7,261 nt of DNA from an uncultured Polymorphobacter sp. Lineage in GTDB: Bacteria; Pseudomonadota; Alphaproteobacteria; Sphingomonadales; Sphingomonadaceae. Below the pieces are notes generated by a model. The model was not told the origin of the DNA. It searched no databases and saw only the letters and a program-made list of their open reading frames with translations. This document shows, in pieces, positions 1-5,378 of the stretch (within the stretch, counting starts at the first letter, position 1; every line of letters starts with the position of its first letter). The stretch spans positions 1 through 7,261 of the forward strand of contig CALMPZ010000442.1 in NCBI GenBank assembly GCA_937871645.1. The letters are read 5' to 3'. Position numbers and translations under genes: made by a program.

Positions 1-72
1 TGAGGCCTGCACCCATTTGTTTGGCGCTCTTCAAACGGGTGCAGGCCTCAGGCCTGCCCGCCGGAGGCCCTT
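1..72. repeat. Inverted-arm intergenic repeat, left copy (cut by window edge)
   Basis: Bases 1-14 are the exact reverse complement of 37-50, so two arms of one repeat face each other across a 22-base spacer (15-36); the left arm runs off the window. The right arm, 37-72, is identical over 36 bases to 5305-5340, and with one mismatch 30-72 matches 5298-5340. Within the arm, 41-57 is a near-perfect palindrome (GCAGGCCTCAGGCCTGC). The element ends 7 bases from the stop codon of the extensin-like gene, so it occupies that gene's 3' end. The layout is that of a REP/BIME-like extragenic palindrome. On the minus strand the hairpin could stop transcription or protect the 3' end, but the T tract that follows is poor. 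Confidence 0.85.
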
Positions 73-79
73 TCTTTGC

Positions 80-736
80 CTACTGGCAAATCCGATACCC
101 GTTTTTGCGCGCCAGCACGTCGAGGTGGAAATGATCGCCGTGATACTCGTCCGCCCCCGGCCCGAGCACCGTGGTGAAATCGCTGCACGCCCCCAGCCGC
201 ACGCGCTCGATGAAGCTGCCGGCCACCGGCTTGCCGTCGGCGCCGAGCCACTGCGCCCAGCCCGCCGGCAGATCGGCGCGGGCATAGGTGAACGACGCCA
301 TGTCGAGCGCATTGGCGCGGGCGTGTTCGCTGATCTTGGCGCCGGCGATGTGGTTGCGGCTGCGGCAGACGTAGGAGGAGGCGTTGGCGATGCTGGTGAC
401 GCGCGTGGCGAGCATCGATTGCGCCAGCGGCTGCAGCGTGTCTGTTACCCAGTGGTGCAGCGCCGCGACCATCGGGCACGACAGCGTCGCGGCGGGTGCC
501 AGCTTGACCCCGGCGATCGCGGTGACTTCGACCGGCGCGGGGGCACCGCAGCTGTCGGCTGAACCGACCGGCGGCAGCGGCTTGGCGGTCACGTCGAGGC
601 CCGTCAGCAGCCGCGTGCAGTCGGCTTGCGCTGCGGCGATAACCTCGGCGGGCCAGCTCCCCGAAACGCTGGGCGCAGGCTGCGGCGCCGGCGTTGTTGC
701 CACCACTGCCGCCGCAACGAGCGCGAGCACCGTCAA
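80..736 (-). CDS. Extensin-like C-terminal domain protein, exported
   Basis: The 218-residue product fits the bacterial extensin-like family (Extensin-like_C). Visible landmarks are a CGAP segment at 63-66, a PAATLSCP segment at 81-88, SYVCRSRN at 121-128, SEHARANALD at 136-145, an AC..F..VLGP segment at 183-193 and HGDHFHLD at 199-206. Six cysteines (40, 63, 87, 124, 184, 217) suit disulfides outside the cytoplasm. The H138/D145 and H202/H204 spacing resembles the metal site of M15/LAS-type peptidoglycan peptidases, so a cell-wall role is inferred, not shown. An in-frame TAG at 749-751 lies just upstream, so the start must be TTG at 736 or GTG at 730. The hydrophobic N-terminus looks like a signal peptide but has no basic residue before its core. 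The start is 2 bases after the regA stop, so translation is probably coupled to regA. Confidence 0.88.
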   Translation of the reverse strand: MTVLALVAAAVVATTPAPQPAPSVSGSWPAEVIAAAQADCTRLLTGLDVTAKPLPPVGSADSCGAPAPVEVTAIAGVKLAPAATLSCPMVAALHHWVTDTLQPLAQSMLATRVTSIANASSYVCRSRNHIAGAKISEHARANALDMASFTYARADLPAGWAQWLGADGKPVAGSFIERVRLGACSDFTTVLGPGADEYHGDHFHLDVLARKNGYRICQ

Positions 737-738
737 TC

Positions 739-1317
739 TTACTTCGGGCTACGTTTGGCGAGGATGCGCTGCAACGTGCGGCGGTGCATCTTGAGCCGCC
801 GCGCGGTTTCGGAGACGTTGCGGTCGCACAGTTCATAGACGCGGGTGATGTGCTCCCAACGCACGCGATCGGCCGACATCGGCTCGGCGGGGGCTTCGGC
901 GGTGGTGCCTGTGGCAAGCAGCGCGCCGATGATGTCTTCGGGGTCGGCAGGCTTGGCGAGATAGTCGACCGCGCCGGCCTTCACCGCCGATACCGCGGTC
1001 GCGAGGTTGCCATAGCCGGTCAGGATGACGATGCGCATTTCGGGCCAGCGGGCGCGCAATTCGGTGACGAGATCGAGCCCGTTGCCGTCACCCAGCCGCA
1101 TGTCGACAACGGCGTGGCTCGGTGTGTTGCCAGCGGAGAGCGCGGTCACCGCGTTGCGCGCCTCGGCCAGCCCGGCGACGGCGGTGACGGCAAAGCCGCG
1201 GCGTTCGAGCATCATCGCCAGCCGTTGGCGGAACGGCGCATCGTCATCGACCAGCAGCAGCGGCATGCGCGCTGCGGCTTCGGCGGCGACGGGATCGGCA
1301 GCATCGGTGGTGGGCAT
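739..1317 (-). CDS. regA: RegA/PrrA/ActR-family redox response regulator
   Basis: This 192-residue cytoplasmic regulator is the partner of the kinase encoded just upstream. The receiver domain covers about residues 18-135, with the acidic pocket D24-D26, phospho-acceptor D72 (VVDMRLGDG), T100 (ILTGYG) and K122 (YLAKPAD). The C-terminal Fis-like helix-turn-helix, about 148-190, contains VYELCDRNVSETARRL and MHRRTLQRIL, which is the near-invariant DNA-binding region of the RegA family. I chose ATG at 1317 because AGGA sits 8 bases before it and because it starts just before the receiver fold; the open frame runs further upstream but only as shadow of regB. The gene begins 19 bases after the regB stop, so the two are co-transcribed. 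In relatives RegA controls respiration, cytochrome oxidases, carbon and nitrogen fixation and, in phototrophs, photosynthesis; the targets here are unknown. Confidence 0.95.
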   Translation of the reverse strand: MPTTDAADPVAAEAAARMPLLLVDDDAPFRQRLAMMLERRGFAVTAVAGLAEARNAVTALSAGNTPSHAVVDMRLGDGNGLDLVTELRARWPEMRIVILTGYGNLATAVSAVKAGAVDYLAKPADPEDIIGALLATGTTAEAPAEPMSADRVRWEHITRVYELCDRNVSETARRLKMHRRTLQRILAKRSPK

Positions 1318-1336
1318 CGATTTTATCCTGTGCGGA

Positions 1337-2626
1337 TCAGTGGACGTTGGGTGGTGTCGTGGCTTCGATATGGGAGCGCTGCCAGCGAATGTCGACCCGC
1401 GCGCCGCCGTGCGGGCGGTTGCCGAATTCGAGGTGTGCGCCGGTGCGTTCGAGCAAGGTCGTGGCGATGAAAATGCCCAGCCCGGTGCTCCCCGACCGCG
1501 ACCGTGACGGCCCGAGATAGGGTTCACCCAGGTGCGGCAGCAGATCGCGGTCGAAGCCGGCACCGTCATCGCTGACGCGCAGCCGGACTTCGCTCGAATT
1601 GGCTTCAAGCCGGATTTCGACCTTCGAGCCGGCATGGCGCACGGCATTCGACACCAGGTTGTTCAGGCCGTGCAGCAGCTCCGGCGTGCGGCGCAGCCGC
1701 AGGTCGGGGGCTTGCGCGGTCTCTATGGCGATGGGGACGCGCGACGGCGTGACGCCGTGGACGACTTCGTGCAGCAGCGCGTCGATGGTCAGCAGCGGGA
1801 AGGGGTCTTCGGCCTCGGCGCGGCGTGCGATGCCGACCAATATGGCGCGGCTGCGCGCCGCTTCGGCCTCGAGCAGGCGGACATCATCGCCGAAATCGGG
1901 GTCATTGCCGAGCTGCTCGACGAGTTCGTGCGCGATCAGCGTGATCGTGCCCAATGGCCCGCCGAGTTCGTGTGCCGCCGCCGCCGCCAGTGCGCCGAGC
2001 GCCGACAGCCGCGATTCGCGCTCCAATGCCGCCTGTGTGGCGACCAGCGCTTGGGCTCGTCGCCGCGATTCAGCCGACACCAGCCAGACATAGCCGGCGA
2101 TGAAGATCATGCCGTTGGCGATCGCGATGAAGACGCCGAAATGATAGATATCAGGCAGTTCGATCGGTGCGCCGCGCCAAGGCAACGGCAGCGGCATCCG
2201 CGATTCGATGACCAGCACGGTCAACCCCAGCGCCATCATGACCAGCATGCCGCGCGCCGACAGCAGCGTCGCCGAAATGGTGATCGGCACCAGCAGCAGC
2301 ACCGCGAACGGATTGGTCAGGCCGCCGGTCAGGAACAGCATGATGCCGGCCTGCGCCATGTCGAACATCAGGTGGAGCAGCGCCTCGCGGCCTTCGAGCC
2401 GGGCGTTACGCGGATACAGCGTCGCCAGCCCGACGTTGAGTACCGCCGCCGCGGCAATCGCCGAGATCAGCGCCGCCCAGGGCAGCGGAAATTGCAGGTA
2501 AAGCCCGACAAAGCCGATCGTCGCGAGCTGGCCGGTGATCGCGATCCAGCGCAGCATCACCAGCGTCTGGACGCGGACGCCCGAACGTTCGAGCGCGTCG
2601 GCAACCAGGGAGCGCGATTTGTCCAT
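1337..2626 (-). CDS. regB: RegB/PrrB/ActS-family membrane sensor histidine kinase, cysteine-free
   Basis: The product is 429 residues. About six membrane segments lie within residues 21-184, followed by a short linker, a HisKA domain with phospho-acceptor H219, and an HATPase_c domain (N box near 322-332, DDGAGF at 353-358, GSTGLGIF at 379-386). GGLTNPF at 101-107 is the GGxxNPF quinone-binding signature of RegB. Family members autophosphorylate under reducing conditions and pass the phosphate to RegA. Two departures are seen. There is no cysteine anywhere in the protein, and residue 259, 40 after H219, is serine where R. capsulatus RegB has redox-active C265 (40 after H225). The H box reads HELGGPL, with G223 in place of the usual threonine. 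I chose ATG at 2626; the open frame extends to a TTG at 2656, which adds ten residues with no ribosome site. No clear ribosome site precedes 2626 either. Confidence 0.95.
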   Translation of the reverse strand: MDKSRSLVADALERSGVRVQTLVMLRWIAITGQLATIGFVGLYLQFPLPWAALISAIAAAAVLNVGLATLYPRNARLEGREALLHLMFDMAQAGIMLFLTGGLTNPFAVLLLVPITISATLLSARGMLVMMALGLTVLVIESRMPLPLPWRGAPIELPDIYHFGVFIAIANGMIFIAGYVWLVSAESRRRAQALVATQAALERESRLSALGALAAAAAHELGGPLGTITLIAHELVEQLGNDPDFGDDVRLLEAEAARSRAILVGIARRAEAEDPFPLLTIDALLHEVVHGVTPSRVPIAIETAQAPDLRLRRTPELLHGLNNLVSNAVRHAGSKVEIRLEANSSEVRLRVSDDGAGFDRDLLPHLGEPYLGPSRSRSGSTGLGIFIATTLLERTGAHLEFGNRPHGGARVDIRWQRSHIEATTPPNVH

Positions 2627-2633
2627 GCGCGAC

Positions 2634-2639
2634 GTTATA
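2634..2639 (-). promoter_or_regulatory. Possible -10 element for regB (leaderless start)
   Basis: On the minus strand TATAAC stands out in otherwise very GC-rich DNA. It ends 7 bases before the regB ATG at 2626, so transcription from it would begin at or next to the start codon. This would explain why no ribosome-binding site is seen. No convincing -35 hexamer lies 15-18 bases upstream, so the call is tentative; regB may instead be read only from the ankyrin gene's promoter. Confidence 0.3.
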
Positions 2640-2654
2640 GCGCCGGCCCGGCGC
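2640..2654. other. Short perfect palindrome upstream of regB
   Basis: GCGCCGG and CCGGCGC flank a single central C, giving a 7-base inverted repeat directly next to the possible -10 element. It lies in the 61-base gap between the ankyrin gene and regB. It could be a protein-binding site, for example for autoregulation, or a weak hairpin at the end of the ankyrin message; there is no T tract to make it a standard terminator. Confidence 0.35.
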
Positions 2655-2687
2655 AACGGCCATGCGACATGAAGTGCCGCGCCGGCG

Positions 2688-3302
2688 CTAGAGCGACGGG
2701 CCCTGCTGCTGCGGGCTCATCTTGCGCACCGGGGCGTCCTTGAGCAGCTTGGCGATGGCGCCGCCGCGCGGGTCCTGCGCTGCATATTGGCGCGCCGAAT
2801 AGCCGCTGGCGTGATCGACGATGTCAGGGTTGGCGCCGGCATCGAGCAGCATCTGCGCGGTCACCACGTCGCGGCGCTGCACGGCCTTGATCAGCGCGGT
2901 TTCGCCTAGGTTGTTCGGCGTATCGACGCGCGCCTTGACGATCAGCAGCACGCGCACGCCTTCGGAAAACCCCGAAATTGCGGCGAGCAGGATCGGTGCA
3001 TTGCCGTCATTGTCGCGCAGATTGGGGTCGGCGCCGGCCTGCAGCAGGAAGCCCATCCACGGCAGGTCGCTGCGCTTGACGACGATGATCAGTGCTGTTT
3101 CGCCGGTATCGCGTTCGCGGGCATTGACGACGGTGGTGCCCGGCTTGTCGATGATTTCACGCGCCTTGGCGACGTCCTTGTCGGTCACCGCCTTCAGGAA
3201 CGTGTACGAATCCGAAAACTGCGCCGCAGCCGGCACCGCAGCCATCAGGAGCATCAGCGCCAGCGACAGTGCGGCAATGGGCCGCCGCCAGATAATCGAC
3301 AT
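2688..3302 (-). CDS. Exported ankyrin-repeat protein
   Basis: The 204-residue product begins with a clear Sec-type signal peptide: WRR near residues 5-7, a hydrophobic core at about 9-24 and a likely AAA/Q cleavage near 27. The mature part is made of about four ankyrin-like units. Visible hallmarks are GETALIIVV at 68-76, LLQAGADPNLRDNDGNAPI at 86-104, GETALIKAV at 133-141 and LLDAGANPDIVD at 152-163. Such proteins bind partner proteins, and this one would do so in the periplasm. ATG at 3302 is preferred; a GTG at 3308 would add only two residues. It is the first gene of the minus-strand set leading to regB, regA and the extensin-like gene, and diverges from the SCO gene. No partner or function can be named from sequence; a role in the Reg/SCO redox system is suggested only by position. 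Confidence 0.85.
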   Translation of the reverse strand: MSIIWRRPIAALSLALMLLMAAVPAAAQFSDSYTFLKAVTDKDVAKAREIIDKPGTTVVNARERDTGETALIIVVKRSDLPWMGFLLQAGADPNLRDNDGNAPILLAAISGFSEGVRVLLIVKARVDTPNNLGETALIKAVQRRDVVTAQMLLDAGANPDIVDHASGYSARQYAAQDPRGGAIAKLLKDAPVRKMSPQQQGPSL

Positions 3303-3360
3303 TTTCACCCGTCCAACCTATGAAACCCAGCACGTCCTATCTTAGCCAGAGCAACCGTCG
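3303..3360. promoter_or_regulatory. 58-base divergent promoter region (ankyrin gene / SCO gene)
   Basis: This is the only non-coding DNA between two divergent gene sets, so it, or the first codons on either side, should carry both promoters. TATCTT at 3338-3343 on the plus strand could be a -10 element for the SCO gene, but I see no good -35 partner. No convincing inverted repeat or consensus RegA site could be picked out by eye. Confidence 0.45.
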
Positions 3361-3978
3361 ATGAACAGACGCCGCCTTTCGTTCCAGACCGCCGCGATCG
3401 CGCTGGCGTTGCTGTGTGCTGTGGGCGCGCTGGTGCTGTGGGCGGTGCAGGCGCCGCGCGCGCCCGCCGGGCCGCTGGCCGGGGCGCAGATTGGCGGGCC
3501 GTTCACGCTGGTCGACCAGGACGGCCGCACCGTCACTGAAAAGGATTTCGCCGGCCGCTACATGCTGGTCTATTTCGGCTACACCTTCTGCCCCGATGTC
3601 TGCCCGCTCGACGCCCAGAAGCTGGCGACGGCACTGCGGACGTTCGAAAAGCAAGACCCCGCACGTGCGGCAAAGGTCGTACCGGTGTTCGTCACCGTCG
3701 ACCCCGAACGCGATACCACGGCGGTGCTCAAGGACTTCGTCACGGCGTTCCATCCGCGCCTCGTCGGGCTTGGCGGCAGCGTCGCGCAGGTCGACGCCGC
3801 CAAAAAGGCCTACCGCGTATACGCGAAAAAGGCCGGCCCCGAAGGCGCAGCTGACTATCTGATCGATCACACCGCAATGATTTATCTGATGGGCCCCGAC
3901 GGCGCGCCGATCAGCTTCACCGATCACACCGGCACCGCCGACCAAATTGCCGCCGATCTCGACAAATATGTCCGCTGA
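3361..3978 (+). CDS. SCO1/SenC/PrrC-family copper- and thiol-binding protein
   Basis: The 205-residue product has a basic N-terminus (NRRR) and one hydrophobic segment at about 10-29, which acts as a membrane anchor or signal. A thioredoxin-fold SCO domain follows. The copper ligands are visible: C77 and C81 in FCPDVCP (CxxxC) and H170 in IDHTA; VTVDPERDT at 111-119 is also typical. Length is normal for the family. SCO proteins deliver or reduce copper-site thiols for assembly of the CuA centre of cytochrome c oxidase. In Rhodobacter the homologue PrrC/SenC is encoded with prrB and prrA, and this one sits close to regBA, though divergent and separated by the ankyrin gene. The next gene starts within its last 11 bases, so it leads a three-gene unit. 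Whether it feeds into RegB signalling or only serves oxidase assembly cannot be told. Confidence 0.95.
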   Translation: MNRRRLSFQTAAIALALLCAVGALVLWAVQAPRAPAGPLAGAQIGGPFTLVDQDGRTVTEKDFAGRYMLVYFGYTFCPDVCPLDAQKLATALRTFEKQDPARAAKVVPVFVTVDPERDTTAVLKDFVTAFHPRLVGLGGSVAQVDAAKKAYRVYAKKAGPEGAADYLIDHTAMIYLMGPDGAPISFTDHTGTADQIAADLDKYVR

Positions 3979-4414
3979 TGCGCCCAAACCGTTTTGGGAA
4001 ACCAAGACGCTGCGCGAAATGACCCGCACCGAATGGGAAAGCCTGTGCGACGGCTGCGGCAAATGCTGCGTCCACAAGCTCGAGGACGAAGACACCGGCG
4101 AACTGCACGCGACCAACGTCGCCTGCCGCCTGCTCAACCGGCGCACCGGGCAGTGCAGCGACTATCGCAATCGCCGCGCGCACGTCCCCGAATGCGTGCG
4201 GCTGACGCCCGAAAAGGTCGAAACGCTCGACTGGCTGCCGGACAGTTGCGCCTATCTGCGGCTGCAGCGCGGCCAGGGCCTCGCCGACTGGCACCCGCTG
4301 GTCAGCGGCGATCCCGAATCGGTGCACCGCGCCGGAATCTCGGTGCGCGGCTGGACGGTCAGCGAGGATGACGCCGGCCCGCTCGAAGATCATATCATCG
4401 AGCCCGGGCGCTAA
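3968..4414 (+). CDS. YcgN-family (UPF0260) cysteine-cluster protein
   Basis: The 148-residue product matches E. coli YcgN in length (about 150) and layout. It has FWETKTL at 9-15, EWESLCDGCGKCC at 22-34, LEDEDTGE at 38-45, TNVACRLLN at 49-57, WLPDSCAY at 89-96, WHPLVSG at 108-114 and DHI near 141-143. The CxxCxxCC-type cluster (C27, C30, C33, C34) suggests metal, perhaps iron-sulfur or zinc, binding. The exact function is unknown. Cysteines also occur at 53, 63, 76 and 94. Where E. coli YcgN has a Cys-Gln-Cys triplet near here, this protein has Gly-Gln-Cys (G61). The ATG at 3968 overlaps the end of the SCO gene by 11 bases and gives the usual family N-terminus; an earlier TTG at 3947 is less likely. 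The overlap implies translational coupling. Confidence 0.92.
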   Translation: MSADAPKPFWETKTLREMTRTEWESLCDGCGKCCVHKLEDEDTGELHATNVACRLLNRRTGQCSDYRNRRAHVPECVRLTPEKVETLDWLPDSCAYLRLQRGQGLADWHPLVSGDPESVHRAGISVRGWTVSEDDAGPLEDHIIEPGR

Positions 4415-4418
4415 CCCC

Positions 4419-5150
4419 ATGTTCGGGCTGTTCCGTCGCAAGACTCCCGACGCGGTGCCCGATATCGACATTGGCGGGCGTCAGGTCGCGGTCGCGGTGG
4501 TGCGCAACGCCCGTGCGCGGCGCATTTCACTGCGCGCCGATGCTGTGCATGGTGTCGTCCGGCTGACGTTGCCGCCACGCGCGCCGATTCGCGACGCGCT
4601 GGCACTGCTCGACGCGCAACATGGCTGGATCGCCGCGCGCGTCACCAGCTGGCCGCGGCCGCTGCCGTTCGCACCGGGCGCGCTGATTCCGTTCGAAAGC
4701 GGCCAACTGCTGCTCGACTGGGACGAAACCAATGCGCGCGGCGTCCGCCAGATCGGCACGACGCTTTATGTCGGGGGGCCGCGCTCGACGCTATCGGGCC
4801 GCACGACGCGCTGGCTACGCACGCAGGCGCTCGACCGGCTCGAACCCGAAACCCGCGCGCTCGCTGCCGCCGCCGGCAGATCCGTCGGCACCGTCAGCGT
4901 CCGCGATCCGGCGTCGCGTTGGGGCAGCTGCTCGTCCACCGGCGCCATCGCCTATAGCTGGCGCCTCATTCTCGCGCCCGCATGGATCCGCCAGAGCGTT
5001 GTCGCGCACGAAGTCGCGCATTTGGTGCACCATAACCACGGGCCCGACTTCTGGGCGCTGGCGCGGTCACTCGCCGATGTCGATCCCGGCACGTCGCGGC
5101 GCTGGCTGACGGCGCACGGGGCGGCGTTGCATTGGATTGGGCGGGGTTGA
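4419..5150 (+). CDS. YgjP-type (DUF45) zinc metallopeptidase-like protein
   Basis: The 243-residue product belongs to the YgjP-like metallopeptidase family, related to SprT and other HExxH zinc proteases. The metal site is visible as HEVAHL at 197-202 with the third ligand H207 in NHGPDFW at 206-212; E198 would be the catalytic base. The family segment RWGSCS is at 167-172, and a basic N-terminal stretch (RNARARRISLR) at 29-39 leads the domain. Overall length is close to the E. coli protein plus a short N-terminal extension beginning FGLFRRK. The physiological substrate is unknown in the family. I chose ATG at 4419, 4 bases after the YcgN-like stop; an in-frame ATG at 4368 would overlap that gene by 47 bases and add a low-complexity tail. 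It is the last gene of the plus-strand unit; a repeat begins 1 base after its stop. Confidence 0.9.
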   Translation: MFGLFRRKTPDAVPDIDIGGRQVAVAVVRNARARRISLRADAVHGVVRLTLPPRAPIRDALALLDAQHGWIAARVTSWPRPLPFAPGALIPFESGQLLLDWDETNARGVRQIGTTLYVGGPRSTLSGRTTRWLRTQALDRLEPETRALAAAAGRSVGTVSVRDPASRWGSCSSTGAIAYSWRLILAPAWIRQSVVAHEVAHLVHHNHGPDFWALARSLADVDPGTSRRWLTAHGAALHWIGRG

Positions 5151-5164
5151 AAAGGGCCTCCGGC

Positions 5165-5197
5165 GGGCAGGCCTGAGGCCTGCCCCCGATTGTTTTT
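5165..5197 (+). terminator. Likely intrinsic terminator of the SCO-YcgN-YgjP unit, formed by a repeat arm
   Basis: GGGCAGGCCT (5165-5174) and AGGCCTGCCC (5176-5185) form a perfect 10-base inverted repeat about one central G. A few bases later comes a T-rich run with six consecutive T (5192-5197). It begins 14 bases after the YgjP stop codon. The combination meets the usual hairpin-plus-U-tract criteria, although the tight centre means the real loop will open a few pairs. Confidence 0.6.
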
Positions 5198-5199
5198 TC

Positions 5200-5291
5200 G
5201 TTCGTCATCCCGGCGAAGGCCGGGACCCAGCTTCTATTTTTTTGCCACCGAAGCAAGTAACTGGGTTCCGGCCTTCGCCGGGATGACGAAC
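5200..5291. repeat. Inner palindromic repeat (sphingomonad-type GTCATCCCGGCGAAGG element)
   Basis: Arms 5200-5230 and 5261-5291 are reverse complements with one mismatch at 5267, separated by 30 bases. Each arm also contains its own small hairpin: in the left arm TCCCGGC (5208-5214), loop GAAG, GCCGGGA (5219-5225). This short motif is familiar as an abundant extragenic repeat in alphaproteobacterial genomes; read on the opposite strand it yields the often-seen spurious peptide WVPAFAGMT. The spacer has a run of seven T at 5237-5243. In RNA the whole unit would form a long stem on either strand, so it may stabilise or terminate both convergent transcripts. Confidence 0.85.
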
Positions 5292-5300
5292 TATTTGTTC

Positions 5301-5325
5301 AAAAGGGTGCAGGCCTCAGGCCTGC
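5301..5325 (-). terminator. Possible terminator of the TlpA-like gene
   Basis: Read on the minus strand, the palindrome at 5309-5325 (8-base stem, one central base) is followed by ACCC and then TTTT (5304-5301). It lies 54 bases past the TlpA-like stop. The U tract is short, so termination may be partial or may need the longer stem of the inner repeat beyond it. Confidence 0.35.
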
Positions 5326-5378
5326 CCGCCGGAGGCCCTTAAATCCCTACCCGCCATACCCGTAAAGACTGACCACAT

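Larger units (their letters stand above)
5152..5340. repeat. Nested inverted repeat: outer arms of the left-edge repeat family
   Basis: The outer arms are 5152-5187 and 5305-5340. They are reverse complements over 35 of 36 bases, the one mismatch being at 5184. The right arm is identical over 36 bases to 37-72 at the window start, so these are two members of one family, each built as facing arms. Between the arms (5188-5304) sits an unrelated palindrome, annotated separately. The spacer sequences next to the arms (ATTGTTT after the left arm, TTCAAAA before the right arm) resemble those of the left-edge copy (ATTTGTTT, TTCAAAC). This suggests that the second repeat was inserted into an existing element. 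The element fills most of the gap between two convergent genes. Confidence 0.9.

Noticed and set aside
739..1647. Extended RegA starting at 1647 (302 residues)
   Set aside because: The extra N-terminal part is out-of-frame regB sequence; ATG at 1317 has a ribosome site and fits the family length.
1532..2743. Plus-strand open frame of 403 codons opposite regB
   Set aside because: Shadow of the kinase gene in GC-rich DNA; repeated Arg/Gln runs and no recognisable motif.
3337..4146. Minus-strand open frame of 269 codons opposite the SCO and YcgN-like genes
   Set aside because: It spans two well-supported genes on the other strand and the translation resembles no family.
4966..5256. Minus-strand open frame containing WVPAFAGMT
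   Set aside because: This peptide is the familiar false translation of the intergenic palindrome at 5200-5291, joined to antisense of the YgjP-type gene.
37..5340. CRISPR array or transposon bounded by the identical 36-base repeats
   Set aside because: The copies lie over 5 kb apart with ordinary housekeeping genes between, there are no regular spacers, and no transposase or integrase is present in the window.
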